Below, one piece after another: positions 9,051-18,715 of a DNA stretch of 61,535 nt. The position numbers and the translations under genes are program-made. This stretch comes from Lewinellaceae bacterium (GTDB taxonomy: Bacteria; Bacteroidota; Bacteroidia; Chitinophagales; Saprospiraceae). The stretch covers positions 1-61,535 of the forward strand of contig CANJPT010000011.1 of the NCBI GenBank assembly GCA_947476195.1, written 5' to 3'. Every line of letters starts with the position of its first letter. Within the stretch, counting starts at the first letter, position 1. Below the pieces are notes generated by a model. The model was not told where the DNA came from. It saw only the letters and a program-made list of their open reading frames with translations, and made no database searches.

Positions 9051-9725
9051 ATGTCGACCAAATATTTTTTCCTTGCGTTACCCATTATGGCCTGTTTCCT
9101 TTTTTCTTTCAAAACGAATAAAAACAGGTGCACGCGGGTGGTGTTTTTTGGCGATAGTATTACCCAGGCAGGTGTTGATCCTGGGGGGTATATCTCACAG
9201 ATGCGAGATACCCTTGCGCTCCAAGGCAAAGCCAAGCGCTATGACCTCATCGGCGCAGGAATCGGTGGCAATAAGATCTATGACTTATATCTACGCTTAG
9301 AAGACGATGTGATGGCCCGGAAGCCGGATGTTGTTGTTATGTATGTGGGCGTGAATGACGTTTGGCACAAACAGTTGTTCGGAACAGGAACCGATCCGGA
9401 AAAATTTCAAAAATTCTACCTGGCGCTGATCCAGAAATTTCAAAAAAAAGGTATTCAGTTGATCGCCTGTACACCGGCTTGTATCGGTGAACGAACAGGT
9501 GGTCAAAATCAGATGGATGGTGACCTTGACCGTTTTTCTGAAATCATTCGGAAAGTGACGGCAGAGAAAAATATTCCGCTTTGTGATCTACGCAATGCAT
9601 TTAGCAATTATGTGGCGAAAAACAATCCAGAAAATCTGGACCATGGAATCCTGACCACAGATGGCGTTCATCTCAATGAAAAGGGTAATAAACTAGTGGC
9701 AGAGTTGATCTTAAAACAGCTTTGA
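9051..9725 (+). CDS. Secreted SGNH/GDSL hydrolase
   Basis: A 224-aa esterase or lipase of the SGNH family. The N-terminal hydrophobic segment (KYFFLALPIMACFLFSF) is a signal peptide or membrane anchor, so it probably acts in the periplasm. Block I is FFGDSITQAG (catalytic Ser), block II the Gly in GAGIGGNKIYDL, block III YVGVNDVW (Asn), and block V DGVHLNEKGN with the Asp/His pair. All four SGNH positions are present, so it should be active. Relatives deacylate lipids or deacetylate carbohydrates; the substrate cannot be read. It starts 47 bp after rnpB and may be reached by readthrough from it. Confidence 0.88.
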   Translation: MSTKYFFLALPIMACFLFSFKTNKNRCTRVVFFGDSITQAGVDPGGYISQMRDTLALQGKAKRYDLIGAGIGGNKIYDLYLRLEDDVMARKPDVVVMYVGVNDVWHKQLFGTGTDPEKFQKFYLALIQKFQKKGIQLIACTPACIGERTGGQNQMDGDLDRFSEIIRKVTAEKNIPLCDLRNAFSNYVAKNNPENLDHGILTTDGVHLNEKGNKLVAELILKQL

Positions 9726-9753
9726 AGCAAAAGGTCATAAATAGTAGGAAGCG

Positions 9754-10188
9754 CTAATCCTTCAACTCCTGCAAAGCATCCTGCATCATTTTAAGGAATT
9801 CATCCAATTTTGCAAAGTCCTGTGCAGCCGCTTCAGGTTGGGCCAGATCAAAGGCATGTCCCTCAAATGCAGCAAGGATGGAATTTGTTTTTTCTAAACG
9901 GTTGCTGTTGCCTTTTAATTCCAATTGGTCTGCTTCATTGCGCATACCCCGAAGGATATAAGCTTCATTGGCAACGATCTGACTCGTATTTTTTTCAGCA
10001 TAAGCCGATTTAAGGGAGGCGAGTTTTCTGGTAAAACTTTCTACTTCTGTGGTTTCTTTAAGGCGTTCAGCCGCTGCAGGATTGAGTTCTTGTGCGGTTA
10101 AGCGGTCAGTGGAAGTGCTATTGGTTTGGGCATTCAATCCCGTAAGCGAAATAAGGGTAGCAAAGAAGGCAAAAGAATGTCTTAGCAT
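9754..10188 (-). CDS. Small secreted helical protein, unknown function
   Basis: A 144-aa protein with a clear signal peptide (MLRHSFAFFATLISLTGLNAQ). The mature part is charged and helix-forming (ERLKETTEVESFTRKLASLK and a C-terminal FAKLDEFLKMMQDALQELKD), suggesting a helical-hairpin periplasmic protein. No family was recognised. It has its own -7 box at 10244-10251, divergent from that of the 5'-nucleotidase-like gene. Confidence 0.7.
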   Translation of the reverse strand: MLRHSFAFFATLISLTGLNAQTNSTSTDRLTAQELNPAAAERLKETTEVESFTRKLASLKSAYAEKNTSQIVANEAYILRGMRNEADQLELKGNSNRLEKTNSILAAFEGHAFDLAQPEAAAQDFAKLDEFLKMMQDALQELKD

Positions 10189-10243
10189 TGGAAAGGGTGT
10201 TTTGTGTGCCTGGTATTCAACCGCACAGGTGAAAAATATTCAG

Positions 10244-10251
10244 CAAAAGTA
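10244..10251 (-). promoter_or_regulatory. -7 box for the small secreted helical protein
   Basis: TACTTTTG on the minus strand, 56 bp before the ATG at 10188 and back to back with the plus-strand box at 10293. Confidence 0.5.
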
Positions 10252-10292
10252 ACGGGGAGTTTGTACTTTCGTTACCTGAAAAAAGGAATTTA

Positions 10293-10300
10293 TAAGTTTG
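10293..10300 (+). promoter_or_regulatory. -7 box for the 5'-nucleotidase-like lipoprotein
   Basis: TAAGTTTG, a perfect TAnnTTTG match, about 43 bp upstream of the ATG at 10344. Confidence 0.5.
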
Positions 10301-10343
10301 CTCCGAAAAAATCTACCAAATCAATTTAATAAATTTTCAACCA

Positions 10344-11924
10344 ATGAGATCTACCCAAGTCTTTACGCTTCTTCTGGCCACGCTGTTTTTATGCTCTTGT
10401 GGTCCTGTCAGGAAGGTTGCCACCAATGTGGAGGATGGTATCCTGGAATTTCAGATCCTTCAGATGAATGATGTGTATGAAATATCACCTTCAGCCTCTG
10501 ATAATATTGGAGGCTTGGCCCGCGTAGCTACCATCCGTAAAGAACTACTTACCAATAACCCGAATACGCTGACGGTCCTTGCTGGAGATTTTATTAGCCC
10601 ATCCGTCATAGGAACCTTAAAGTTTGAAGGTAAGCGTATTCGAGGCAAGCAAATGGTCGAAACACTCAATACGCTTGGTCTTGATTGGGTTGTGTTTGGT
10701 AATCATGAGTTTGATTATGATGATCTGGCTGACTTACAGGCCCGTTTGGATGAATCAAATTTTAGTTGGCTAGCTGGAAATGCCAAGTTGAAGGGCATAA
10801 CAGGGACACAACCATTCTTCAAGAACAAGCCGGGAGGTGGTACAGAAATTTGCCCGGATAGTAAAGTCATTACCATTAAAGATGCTGATGGTACGACCAT
10901 AAATCTCGGCCTTTTTGGGGTGCTTGTTAATAACGGTAAAAAGCCCTGGGTTGAATATTCAGATTGGGCCGAGACTGCCAAAAAGAACTTTGCAGCACTT
11001 AAACCCAAGTGTGATGTGGTGCTCGCACTTTCGCACCTAACCATAGAAGAGGATAAAAAACTCGCAGCCATGTTGCCCGAGATCCCACTTATTATGGGTG
11101 GCCACGAGCACGATAATATGCGGGTGCCAGTCGGTCCAAGTGTGATAACCAAAGCCGATGCAAACGCCAAAACGGTTTACATACACACCATCCGCTTCAA
11201 TAAGCGAAAGAAAACCTGTACCGTAAAATCAGCGCTAAGAAAAGTAGATTCCAGTATTGCTGACGAACCAGCCACCGCTGCGGTGGTTGCCAAATGGGAA
11301 AAGATTAAAAACGAATCGCTCAGCTCTTCTGGTTTCAACGCTTCAGCAGTGGTAACTAAACTCGATAAACCACTCGACTGCCGCGAAGCGGTCATTAGAA
11401 ATAACCAGGCTCCTGCTGGTAATATGATTACAGAAGCTATGCTTGCGGTCTCTCGCGAAAAACCAGAATGCGTGATCCTTAACAGTGGTTCAATCCGGGT
11501 GGATGACATCTTGAGTGGCGTCCTCACCGAACTTGATATAGTAAGGATGTTGCCCTTTGGCGGCGGAATCACTGAAGTTGAAATGAAAGGTAGTCTTCTC
11601 CGCAAGACCCTCGAAACAGGTCTTACAAATAAAGGGAATGGGGGTTTTCTTCAGGTCATTCATGCCCGTCGTGACGAGGCAACAGGCAAATGGTTTATCG
11701 GCACGAATGCACTGGATGACAACAAAATTTACCAAGTTACCCTCCCGGACTTTTTACTCTCCGGCAATGAATCCAATATGGGGTTTCTCAAAGCTACAAT
11801 CGGTGCGAACGGCAAAAGTGATAATCCGGACATTCTAAAGATCATGAAACCAGACATGAAGGATAAATCAGATTTGCGCAATGATGTACGTCTGGCACTA
11901 ATCAAATACTTGCGTGGAGAGTAG
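10344..11924 (+). CDS. 5'-nucleotidase/UshA-like metallophosphatase lipoprotein
   Basis: A 526-aa two-domain phosphoesterase. The N-terminus is a lipoprotein signal (LLLATLFLCSC, lipobox Cys about residue 19). The metallophosphatase domain shows the metal-binding blocks GDFISPS, GNHEFDYD, SHLTIEED and GGHEHDNM. The C-terminal 5'-nucleotidase domain (from about residue 330) carries RNNQAPAGNMITEAML and ILNSGSIRVDD, which bind the nucleotide. Unusually, the first metal block reads MNDVYE, where most family members have NDxHG, so one usual histidine ligand is replaced. The likely role is periplasmic dephosphorylation of nucleotides or a related phosphoester to scavenge phosphate or nucleosides. 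Substrate specificity is uncertain. Confidence 0.85.
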   Translation: MRSTQVFTLLLATLFLCSCGPVRKVATNVEDGILEFQILQMNDVYEISPSASDNIGGLARVATIRKELLTNNPNTLTVLAGDFISPSVIGTLKFEGKRIRGKQMVETLNTLGLDWVVFGNHEFDYDDLADLQARLDESNFSWLAGNAKLKGITGTQPFFKNKPGGGTEICPDSKVITIKDADGTTINLGLFGVLVNNGKKPWVEYSDWAETAKKNFAALKPKCDVVLALSHLTIEEDKKLAAMLPEIPLIMGGHEHDNMRVPVGPSVITKADANAKTVYIHTIRFNKRKKTCTVKSALRKVDSSIADEPATAAVVAKWEKIKNESLSSSGFNASAVVTKLDKPLDCREAVIRNNQAPAGNMITEAMLAVSREKPECVILNSGSIRVDDILSGVLTELDIVRMLPFGGGITEVEMKGSLLRKTLETGLTNKGNGGFLQVIHARRDEATGKWFIGTNALDDNKIYQVTLPDFLLSGNESNMGFLKATIGANGKSDNPDILKIMKPDMKDKSDLRNDVRLALIKYLRGE

Positions 11925-11938
11925 AAAGGTTTGGTCCA

Positions 11939-14900
11939 TTAGTTATCTTTCCTAGTCTCTTCAAGTCTCGGCAACGTTGGCCAGGGTGCACCAAGGTGCT
12001 TTAGATCATTGAAATCTTTTTCCAACAGGTCCATATTGTCATATCCCCGGGGGTCTATGTTGGAATTAATGAATTCCTTGTACAAGCTGATGGCCCGATC
12101 TCGGTCACCAGAGTTGTTGCGCAACACAAGGGCGTGGGCCAGGTTTGGCTTTAGATATTCTCTGTTTTCAAAATAAAAAGGATCTTCGGCATCCAGCTTA
12201 ACTAAATAATCTTCGGCACGTTCGACGTATCGAATACATTCTGCCAGTGCTGCTGGCTTATTCCATGCTCCGAGCAGCAGGAAATATGGCAAGTCTACGT
12301 GTTCGTTCAACCAAATTCTTTTCCATCCCTCCTCTGCATTTAATTGTTCAAAACCGAGTTCGGCGCTTCTCATAGCCACAGTGCTCCAAAGAACAGCGGA
12401 GTCCCATAGGGATTGTGCTGCGAAGTGGTATACTTTTAGCTTCGCATACCAATAATCTGTTTCTACATTGACCAAACGTTTGTTTTTATCACGCAAAGCG
12501 GAACGCAAAACCGGGTCAAAAGCTTCAATTTGAGACCTTTTTGCAGGAAATTGTTCTGCCAGCCTGCTAATTTGATAGAGTGCTATTGCGGCATCTGAAG
12601 CAGTATTAATTCCACCATAGTCCAAAAATGCCTGTGTTGACTCGTTCTCTAATACGGCTACTGTTGCCAGGTAAAGGGAGTTTAGGCCATAAGTGAAATA
12701 ATATTTGCCGGATAGTTCATAGGCTTGTCTTGCTTCAGTTGTATTTCCTTGTAGAAGATAGGCCGTGCCGAGGTTTTCGTAAAGCGGTCCGACGAGGTTA
12801 TCGTAATAGTTCACTAAAAGTGAGGTGTCATTTTGGTACGCGTATTCGGAAAGTAGTTGTGCTGCTACAAGTCCAAGCTCGAATTGTGCAATGGCATCGG
12901 GCACATTTCCAGCCTCCAAAAGGTGTTTGCCCCAGGCTAATCGGGTAGCCGAAAGGAGGGAAAGTCGACTGGTATCAGCGTTGGTTTTAACTTCGTTCAT
13001 TTCTGCAAGCAAATGCACGGATTTTTCAAAATGCGGCAAAGCTTCTGCGCTGTATTGTTCAAAAACGCCCCATTTTCTTTGTGTGGCTGCGAGTTCTAAG
13101 TTGATCGTTTTAAGCCAGATCAGTTCTTTTTCCGGATTTTGAGCAACCAGAATTTTGGCTTTTTGTTGGGCTTCTTCGAGGAGTTTAGTTTTTGCTGCAA
13201 AGCGTTGGGTGGTAAATGCCGCGTTTAGATTTTGTGCAATTCCCCAATGCGTTCGGTCCGTGAAAGAAAGAAAATCAGAAGGGTAGTCTTTACCTAAAGG
13301 ACATAAAGCTGAAAATCTTCCGGAAAGGCTAACGGTACCACAGAAACAGGCAATTTGCGCTGAATCAATAAGTTCATAGTCTCGAAGTTGCGTTAACTCG
13401 TTCTCAACATTCCCAAACTGATATTGTGCTCCAAAGGGCAGAGGCGTTCCATCCTCCTTGACCAAAAGGTGCTTTGAATACAATGCAGCCGCTTCTTTAA
13501 ATTTCCTTTGTAATAAGGCTATGTGCGCATTTAAGAGAACCGGTTCATAGTTGAATTCGCGTTTAATAAAGGTAACTTCATCCGATGCTTTTTTGATATC
13601 ATTACGCAACAAGAGTTTCCGGGCATAGTCTTCATACATTAGGCTCATATCCTGAAGCCAAAGTTTCTTGGTAAGCTGATCCAGGCGCTCATAGAGATAA
13701 AAAGCTCGTTCGCAATAATCGCGTACCTGCACGATGTTGTTGCTTTCAATTGCCTGTATTCTAAAATGTTGAAAAAAGGAGTTAACCAATGGAGCATCCT
13801 CAGATGTTGCCAAACGTTCAAAATTGCCAGGATAATAAAGTGCAGCTTCCAGATCATAGCGAATGATGTCTTCTTCACTGAACGATTGTAGGGGTCTGTT
13901 TTGATCCAGCGCTTGTGATCGGATATAACCTGGGTCAAGTGCGTAGGCCAAAAGTTGTCCGTTGGAGACCGCAATTTGCAACACTGTACCATGGTCTGAA
14001 AACCCGATGGCATTAATTACGATACCATTTTCAAAGAAATTTTTTGGTACAACTTGTAGCTGCAGGGAGGCTTGTCCTGTTTGGACATTCCAAAAAACGA
14101 CCTTGCCAGTGGAGTAGGCGGCAGCAAGTAAGTTGCTGTTGGCTCGAAAATCAATGGCTTGTACAGGATCATTGTCTTTTGCACGTATTTTAAGCACCTC
14201 GTTTTCAATATTTTTCAAATCGAAAACACGAATATCCTTTCCATTGGAAAATGCGGCCTTATTTCCATTCTGATCTATCGCTAAAGCACTGATAGGGTAG
14301 CCATGTAGTCGAAAAGTGCCTGGCTTTGATTCTGTATGAAGTGGCGACCATAATTTTACAGTAGATTCTGTAAAGGAGGTATTCTGTACGATTAACAGAT
14401 TTTCAGTGCCAGGAACAAATTTCAATTCATTTATCATACCGCCTTCAAATACCCGGCTTGCTTTTAGGTCAGCTGATTTCAAGGAGCGCACTTCTACCTT
14501 ATTCCAATCGCTGAGGTAGGCTATGAGTTTTTCTCCTTCTGAATCGAAGGTGTATAATACTGGGAAATCTTTGTTTTTGAGCGGAAATCGAAGGCTACGA
14601 TCGTCTGTCAGGTGCGTTGCCTCTGCTGAATCCGGCGATACTTGTACCATAACCCAATCGTTGGATGTTCCGTAAGGCGGAGGCTGGCCATTGTTTTTCC
14701 AAAAACGTTTTGGTTTGTTGGATGGCTCAGTGTTGAATACCGACAATGTATCAGCATGTGTAACAAAAAGGCTGGTTCCATCAGGGCTGAAAACTGGCCT
14801 TCCTTCAGGAAGATTGGACAACAATACTGCGGACGCAGGTTGCGCGTTTTGTAGTGCCCAAACATTTAAGTTGCCAAAATTAGACCTTGCAGCCAACCAG

Positions 14901-16666
14901 CGACCATCATCAGAAAAACTGCCTTTTAATATCTCGAAGTCAGAATTAGTGGGTAAATGTTGGCGTACTAGGGTGTCGCCAGTGAATGCATCCATCAGCC
15001 AAAAAGCACCAAAGCTATAATTTCCATTGTATTGGCAAGCTATCTGGTGGGCAGAAGCAGAAACGGCTAATGGGTACATACTTTCGTAGCCCCTTGATTT
15101 AAGTTGCGCAGTATCGTTTTCTGTTTTTGGTTTCAACGGAATAGTCCAGGTATATTTTAAAGCATTCAACATTGCAAATCCCTCCTTTGGGAATAATACA
15201 AGCTGAATATCTTTCTGTTCCAAAGACTCTGGAATCTGGACTCCATCAAATCGAATGATTTTTTCACGTCTCCAGGGTTTTCCTGGCGCTGGCTTTGCCA
15301 TGATCTCTACACGATCAGAAAAGCCGAGCCAAAACTTTCCATTGAAATATTCCATTGCCAGCAGCCCCGCGGGAACTCCGGTCATGAATTCACGGGGCAC
15401 AACAGGCGACTGAATGGCAGCATTGCTTCTCGAGTGTTTTCGGGTGTATTGTTGTGCAAAAGCTTCTTTAAGGTTCAAGACACTGATTTTTTGCTCGTCC
15501 ACATTCTCAAAAAAGAATTCGTCTCCACGGGCATTAAAACACCAATGGGCTATGGATGGAACATCTATCCTGACAGAGAAAGCACCTTGACGCAAATCGA
15601 AAAATTTTTTGCCCCAAAATAGCTGTTCACCAACAGGTGAAAAACCAAAACCTTGGTAGCCATTATTCTCACCAGTGCTATAAGACTGCATCAATTTCAT
15701 ACTAGGGAATTCCCAGGCGGATATGTCTCCGGTTTTGGGGTCAAATGCCCAAAGCCATTGGCTACTATCCTTTTGTTGTACAAATTTTAACTGCGTTTCA
15801 GCATTCAAGTTATCAGCCAGTTCATAGCAAAAAACGGGGTGGAATAACGCATTTGGTCGATCTCTGAAATCTTCAACGGGTTGATAGTACCAGGTATCGA
15901 ACATGGCCTGTACGCAGTCTGAATTGTCTTCAGGCGCAATGTATTGGTTGGCGAAATAGGCTAGTCGAAAGGCGAGCGAGCGATCAGTGCTTTGGAGGAG
16001 TTCCTGCGCATCATCTGCACGGTTGGCGGCGATTGCGTGCCGAGCTTGCCGTTCGGCTTCCTGTTGTTTGGCAAACAGTTCGTTTTCAGCAGCATTTCTG
16101 CAATCAGTTATTTTGTCCGACATAGTTTGCCGATCATTCTGATCGGCATCACTGCAGTTTTTTGCAGCTCGGTACAAAGCAGCAGCATCTTCCCAAAACT
16201 TGAGTCGAAAGGCTCGGTCTGCTTCGTTCGCCATTCGGTGAAAACAGTCGTCAGAGGTGTCTTTCAGGAAATTTTGGTTCGCAGTATAATGACGACGATT
16301 CATGGGTGGCTCGTTTGAAAAGGAGCGCTTTTGAATGTTTGGACTAGATTTACTGCTAATCCTTATATCGTCTGCCGAGGTTTTTTTTATACCCAATTGT
16401 GTTTCATATCGAGCGATATAGATGTCGATTTCGCTTTGCCGGCGAGCATTATTTTGGGCATTTGAGCAATTTTTTGCCTCAATAAAAAAGCTGAGTGCTT
16501 CTCGAGTCTCTCCTCTCAGGAGTGCTGCATTCCCTTTGTCAAGGTTACGGGTATAACAGTCAGAAGCAGCCTGTGTCTGCTGGATAGGGGGGGCATTTTG
16601 TTGGTAGTTTTGGGCGGAAAGGGTTTCCGCCATGAGCAAGAATATAGAAACAACAAGGGTGCGCAT
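11939..16666 (-). CDS. Giant secreted WD40-like/TPR protein
   Basis: A 1575-aa exported protein (signal MRTLVVSIFLLMAETLSAQ). The N-terminal about 230 residues contain two related helical repeats, each starting at a Cys (CYTRNLDKGNAALLRGETRE and CFHRMANEADRAFRLKFWED) and ending in KNCS, which look like TPR-type units. Residues about 290-930 form a beta-propeller-like region with WD40-style phrases (FGFSPVGEQLFWG, VFSPDGTSLFV, LAAAYSTGKVVFWNVQTGQ). The remaining about 600 residues are helical TPRs (GTAYLLQGNTTEARQAYELS). No enzymatic motif or sorting domain was found. Such architectures are frequent in Saprospiria, sometimes beside caspase-like or NTPase genes, but none is adjacent here. A scaffold role in the periplasm is inference. 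Confidence 0.75.
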   Translation of the reverse strand: MRTLVVSIFLLMAETLSAQNYQQNAPPIQQTQAASDCYTRNLDKGNAALLRGETREALSFFIEAKNCSNAQNNARRQSEIDIYIARYETQLGIKKTSADDIRISSKSSPNIQKRSFSNEPPMNRRHYTANQNFLKDTSDDCFHRMANEADRAFRLKFWEDAAALYRAAKNCSDADQNDRQTMSDKITDCRNAAENELFAKQQEAERQARHAIAANRADDAQELLQSTDRSLAFRLAYFANQYIAPEDNSDCVQAMFDTWYYQPVEDFRDRPNALFHPVFCYELADNLNAETQLKFVQQKDSSQWLWAFDPKTGDISAWEFPSMKLMQSYSTGENNGYQGFGFSPVGEQLFWGKKFFDLRQGAFSVRIDVPSIAHWCFNARGDEFFFENVDEQKISVLNLKEAFAQQYTRKHSRSNAAIQSPVVPREFMTGVPAGLLAMEYFNGKFWLGFSDRVEIMAKPAPGKPWRREKIIRFDGVQIPESLEQKDIQLVLFPKEGFAMLNALKYTWTIPLKPKTENDTAQLKSRGYESMYPLAVSASAHQIACQYNGNYSFGAFWLMDAFTGDTLVRQHLPTNSDFEILKGSFSDDGRWLAARSNFGNLNVWALQNAQPASAVLLSNLPEGRPVFSPDGTSLFVTHADTLSVFNTEPSNKPKRFWKNNGQPPPYGTSNDWVMVQVSPDSAEATHLTDDRSLRFPLKNKDFPVLYTFDSEGEKLIAYLSDWNKVEVRSLKSADLKASRVFEGGMINELKFVPGTENLLIVQNTSFTESTVKLWSPLHTESKPGTFRLHGYPISALAIDQNGNKAAFSNGKDIRVFDLKNIENEVLKIRAKDNDPVQAIDFRANSNLLAAAYSTGKVVFWNVQTGQASLQLQVVPKNFFENGIVINAIGFSDHGTVLQIAVSNGQLLAYALDPGYIRSQALDQNRPLQSFSEEDIIRYDLEAALYYPGNFERLATSEDAPLVNSFFQHFRIQAIESNNIVQVRDYCERAFYLYERLDQLTKKLWLQDMSLMYEDYARKLLLRNDIKKASDEVTFIKREFNYEPVLLNAHIALLQRKFKEAAALYSKHLLVKEDGTPLPFGAQYQFGNVENELTQLRDYELIDSAQIACFCGTVSLSGRFSALCPLGKDYPSDFLSFTDRTHWGIAQNLNAAFTTQRFAAKTKLLEEAQQKAKILVAQNPEKELIWLKTINLELAATQRKWGVFEQYSAEALPHFEKSVHLLAEMNEVKTNADTSRLSLLSATRLAWGKHLLEAGNVPDAIAQFELGLVAAQLLSEYAYQNDTSLLVNYYDNLVGPLYENLGTAYLLQGNTTEARQAYELSGKYYFTYGLNSLYLATVAVLENESTQAFLDYGGINTASDAAIALYQISRLAEQFPAKRSQIEAFDPVLRSALRDKNKRLVNVETDYWYAKLKVYHFAAQSLWDSAVLWSTVAMRSAELGFEQLNAEEGWKRIWLNEHVDLPYFLLLGAWNKPAALAECIRYVERAEDYLVKLDAEDPFYFENREYLKPNLAHALVLRNNSGDRDRAISLYKEFINSNIDPRGYDNMDLLEKDFNDLKHLGAPWPTLPRLEETRKDN

Positions 16667-16822
16667 AGTAGGTATTTGGCCATCAATGGGTAGAGAAATT
16701 TGGCATTTCTAAGTGTTTGTTCAGTGATTTGCGCTGATGGTATATTCATTGGACGACGCATTGTCATCTGTATGAATAAACCATCAGAGGATTCAGCGGA
16801 ACTTGCCAGTAATCAAGCAAAA

Positions 16823-17872
16823 CTACAAAAAATCTACATCTACATCATAAGGGTAACTCATTAGGTATTCCAGAGCCTTTTCTATAGGGTAGTGTTCGAA
16901 CACCACGGCGTGGAGCATGGTCGTAATGGGTACATGGAGTTTGTAGTGCCGCGCCAATTGATGCGCGATGCGAAGGGTTCGCACGCCTTCCGCTAATTCT
17001 GGCATAGCATTGCGAATTTGATCGGTAGTTTCTCCTTTAGCAAGGCGACTGCCGAAAGTGAAATTTCGGCTACTGGTACTTGTAGCAGTAGCAACTAAAT
17101 CGCCAATACCAGCAACTCCGATAAAGGCTTGACTACCTGCGCCAAGGGATTTTCCAAAATAAACCATCTCTGCCAATCCTCGGGCAATCAACAAACCCTG
17201 GATATTTCTGCCTAGGCCTAATCCGCCAATAATGCCTGAACCAAGCGCAACAATGTTTTTTAAAGCGCCAGCCAATTCGGCTCCAAGAATGTCGTAGGAT
17301 CCAAAAACGTGAAATTTTGGACTATTCAAGGCAAATTGTCCTGCTTGTATCACTTCTCTGAATCGACTGCCCACCAGGGTTGCAGCTGGCTGTCCGGCTA
17401 CAATTTCGGCAGCGAGATTGGGGCCGCTTAGGCACCCTACACGCACTACGCTACTTTCTTCACGCACGACTTCGCTCATGGTACGCACATTGGCCCGTGT
17501 GACAATGACCCCTGGGTTTTCCAGATCTTCTTCTTCTAATCCATTCAGATCAAAGCCTTTGGTCCCGTGAATAATGATATGGTGGGGTCTTAAATAGGGA
17601 GCCAAGGCTCTGATCATTAATCTGAAACTATTGCTGGGGACTACAGGCAAAATGAGGGTACACCGGTATGCCATTTCTTCCAGATCATTGGTCGCTGTTA
17701 CCCGGGGAGCCAATTTTACGCCAAGGTGTTCGCGCCGTTCGTTGATCAGGGCAACGGTTTCCGCTTTGCGACTAAATAGCAGTACATCTGAATTACAAGC
17801 CAGCAAATTAGCGATCGCAGTACCGAAACTTCCTGCGCCAAGTACCCCCACGGGGTTGAAAGGAGAGACCAT
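16823..17872 (-). CDS. gpsA: Glycerol-3-phosphate dehydrogenase [NAD(P)+]
   Basis: A 349-aa cytoplasmic enzyme that reduces dihydroxyacetone phosphate to sn-glycerol-3-phosphate, the backbone precursor of phospholipids. The Rossmann loop GVLGAGSFGTAIA is at residues 8-20. Further signatures are the HGTKGFD segment, GPNLAAEI, the conserved lysine in ELAGALKNIVALGSGI, and GIGDLVATATSTSSRNFTFG. Length and all conserved blocks match GpsA. The permease gene lies 36 bp upstream on the same strand. Confidence 0.95.
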   Translation of the reverse strand: MVSPFNPVGVLGAGSFGTAIANLLACNSDVLLFSRKAETVALINERREHLGVKLAPRVTATNDLEEMAYRCTLILPVVPSNSFRLMIRALAPYLRPHHIIIHGTKGFDLNGLEEEDLENPGVIVTRANVRTMSEVVREESSVVRVGCLSGPNLAAEIVAGQPAATLVGSRFREVIQAGQFALNSPKFHVFGSYDILGAELAGALKNIVALGSGIIGGLGLGRNIQGLLIARGLAEMVYFGKSLGAGSQAFIGVAGIGDLVATATSTSSRNFTFGSRLAKGETTDQIRNAMPELAEGVRTLRIAHQLARHYKLHVPITTMLHAVVFEHYPIEKALEYLMSYPYDVDVDFL

Positions 17873-17908
17873 TTTTGATTGGTATTTGGTAATTATTGGA
17901 CTATAAAT

Positions 17909-18502
17909 TTACTGCTGGACCGCTGCCAGCCTATTCAAAAATGGATTTTGAGTATCTTTTTGTTTCCAGGGGAACGCAATCCAAATTACCCCGTGAAGGA
18001 GGCTGCCTAAAAGCAAACCGACCAAAAGTATGGTGATTTGGATAGCAAAAACATACTCAAATCCTTTTCGCTGGTACACGTTTATGAGCAAAGCCCCTAC
18101 GCCGCCGTATTCACGGAACATAGCCTCAATACTGGTGAGCATCATCCAGGCAATGGCAAAATTCTGTACCATCAAATCGCAGGCTTCATAGCGTGTGCCA
18201 CGCACTACGGTGAACCAGGTAGCTTCTCCTTCACTCATGCGGCGGGTACGAGCGTAGTTGTACATTCGTAGCGGAATTTCCCGTATAACAGCCAGTAAAC
18301 CGGTAAGCAAGTAAGTTAAGATCGTAAAACTCATCGTAGTCAGTTTGGTTTGCCAGGAGGTGCTGGTAAACAGCAGGAAAATAAAGCTGATGCCAATGAG
18401 TGTTAAGAACCGGAATCTAGTAAGTAGACTAACTAAGGGCTCAAAAATTGGAATACGGCTTAAATAGGCCAGCACCATCGCTACTAAAATGGTGATAAAC
18501 AT
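17909..18502 (-). CDS. Lone ABC-type permease subunit, NitT/TauT-like
   Basis: About 197 aa with five predicted membrane helices. The ATG at 18502 directly begins the first helix (MFITILVAMVLAYL); an open frame continues to a TTG at 18577. The cytoplasmic loop RMSEGEATWFTVVRGTRYEA, followed by a helix and GGVGALLINVYQRKGFEYVFA, resembles the EAA loop and following helices of binding-protein-dependent permeases for nitrate, sulfonate or taurine. It is shorter than the usual 250 residues, and no ATPase or binding-protein gene is nearby, so partners must be encoded elsewhere or the function has diverged. It lies just upstream of gpsA. Assignment is by motif resemblance only. Confidence 0.6.
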   Translation of the reverse strand: MFITILVAMVLAYLSRIPIFEPLVSLLTRFRFLTLIGISFIFLLFTSTSWQTKLTTMSFTILTYLLTGLLAVIREIPLRMYNYARTRRMSEGEATWFTVVRGTRYEACDLMVQNFAIAWMMLTSIEAMFREYGGVGALLINVYQRKGFEYVFAIQITILLVGLLLGSLLHGVIWIAFPWKQKDTQNPFLNRLAAVQQ

Positions 18503-18715
18503 GCCTACATTATCTGTGTGCCCGCGGATGCATTCCTGTCTTTTTATGGAGAGGTTTGATGTTGAATAATCGTTCAAAACTAAAAGTGCATAATAACAGT
18601 GACTTAGAGTGCAGGTTGTTCGAGGTAAAACGAGCTTTGTTCGATAAGGCCGGATTAAATTTCAACAAACGAGTATCAAGTTTCAAGCATTCACTTCATT
18701 TTTCAAATTTGCTAC

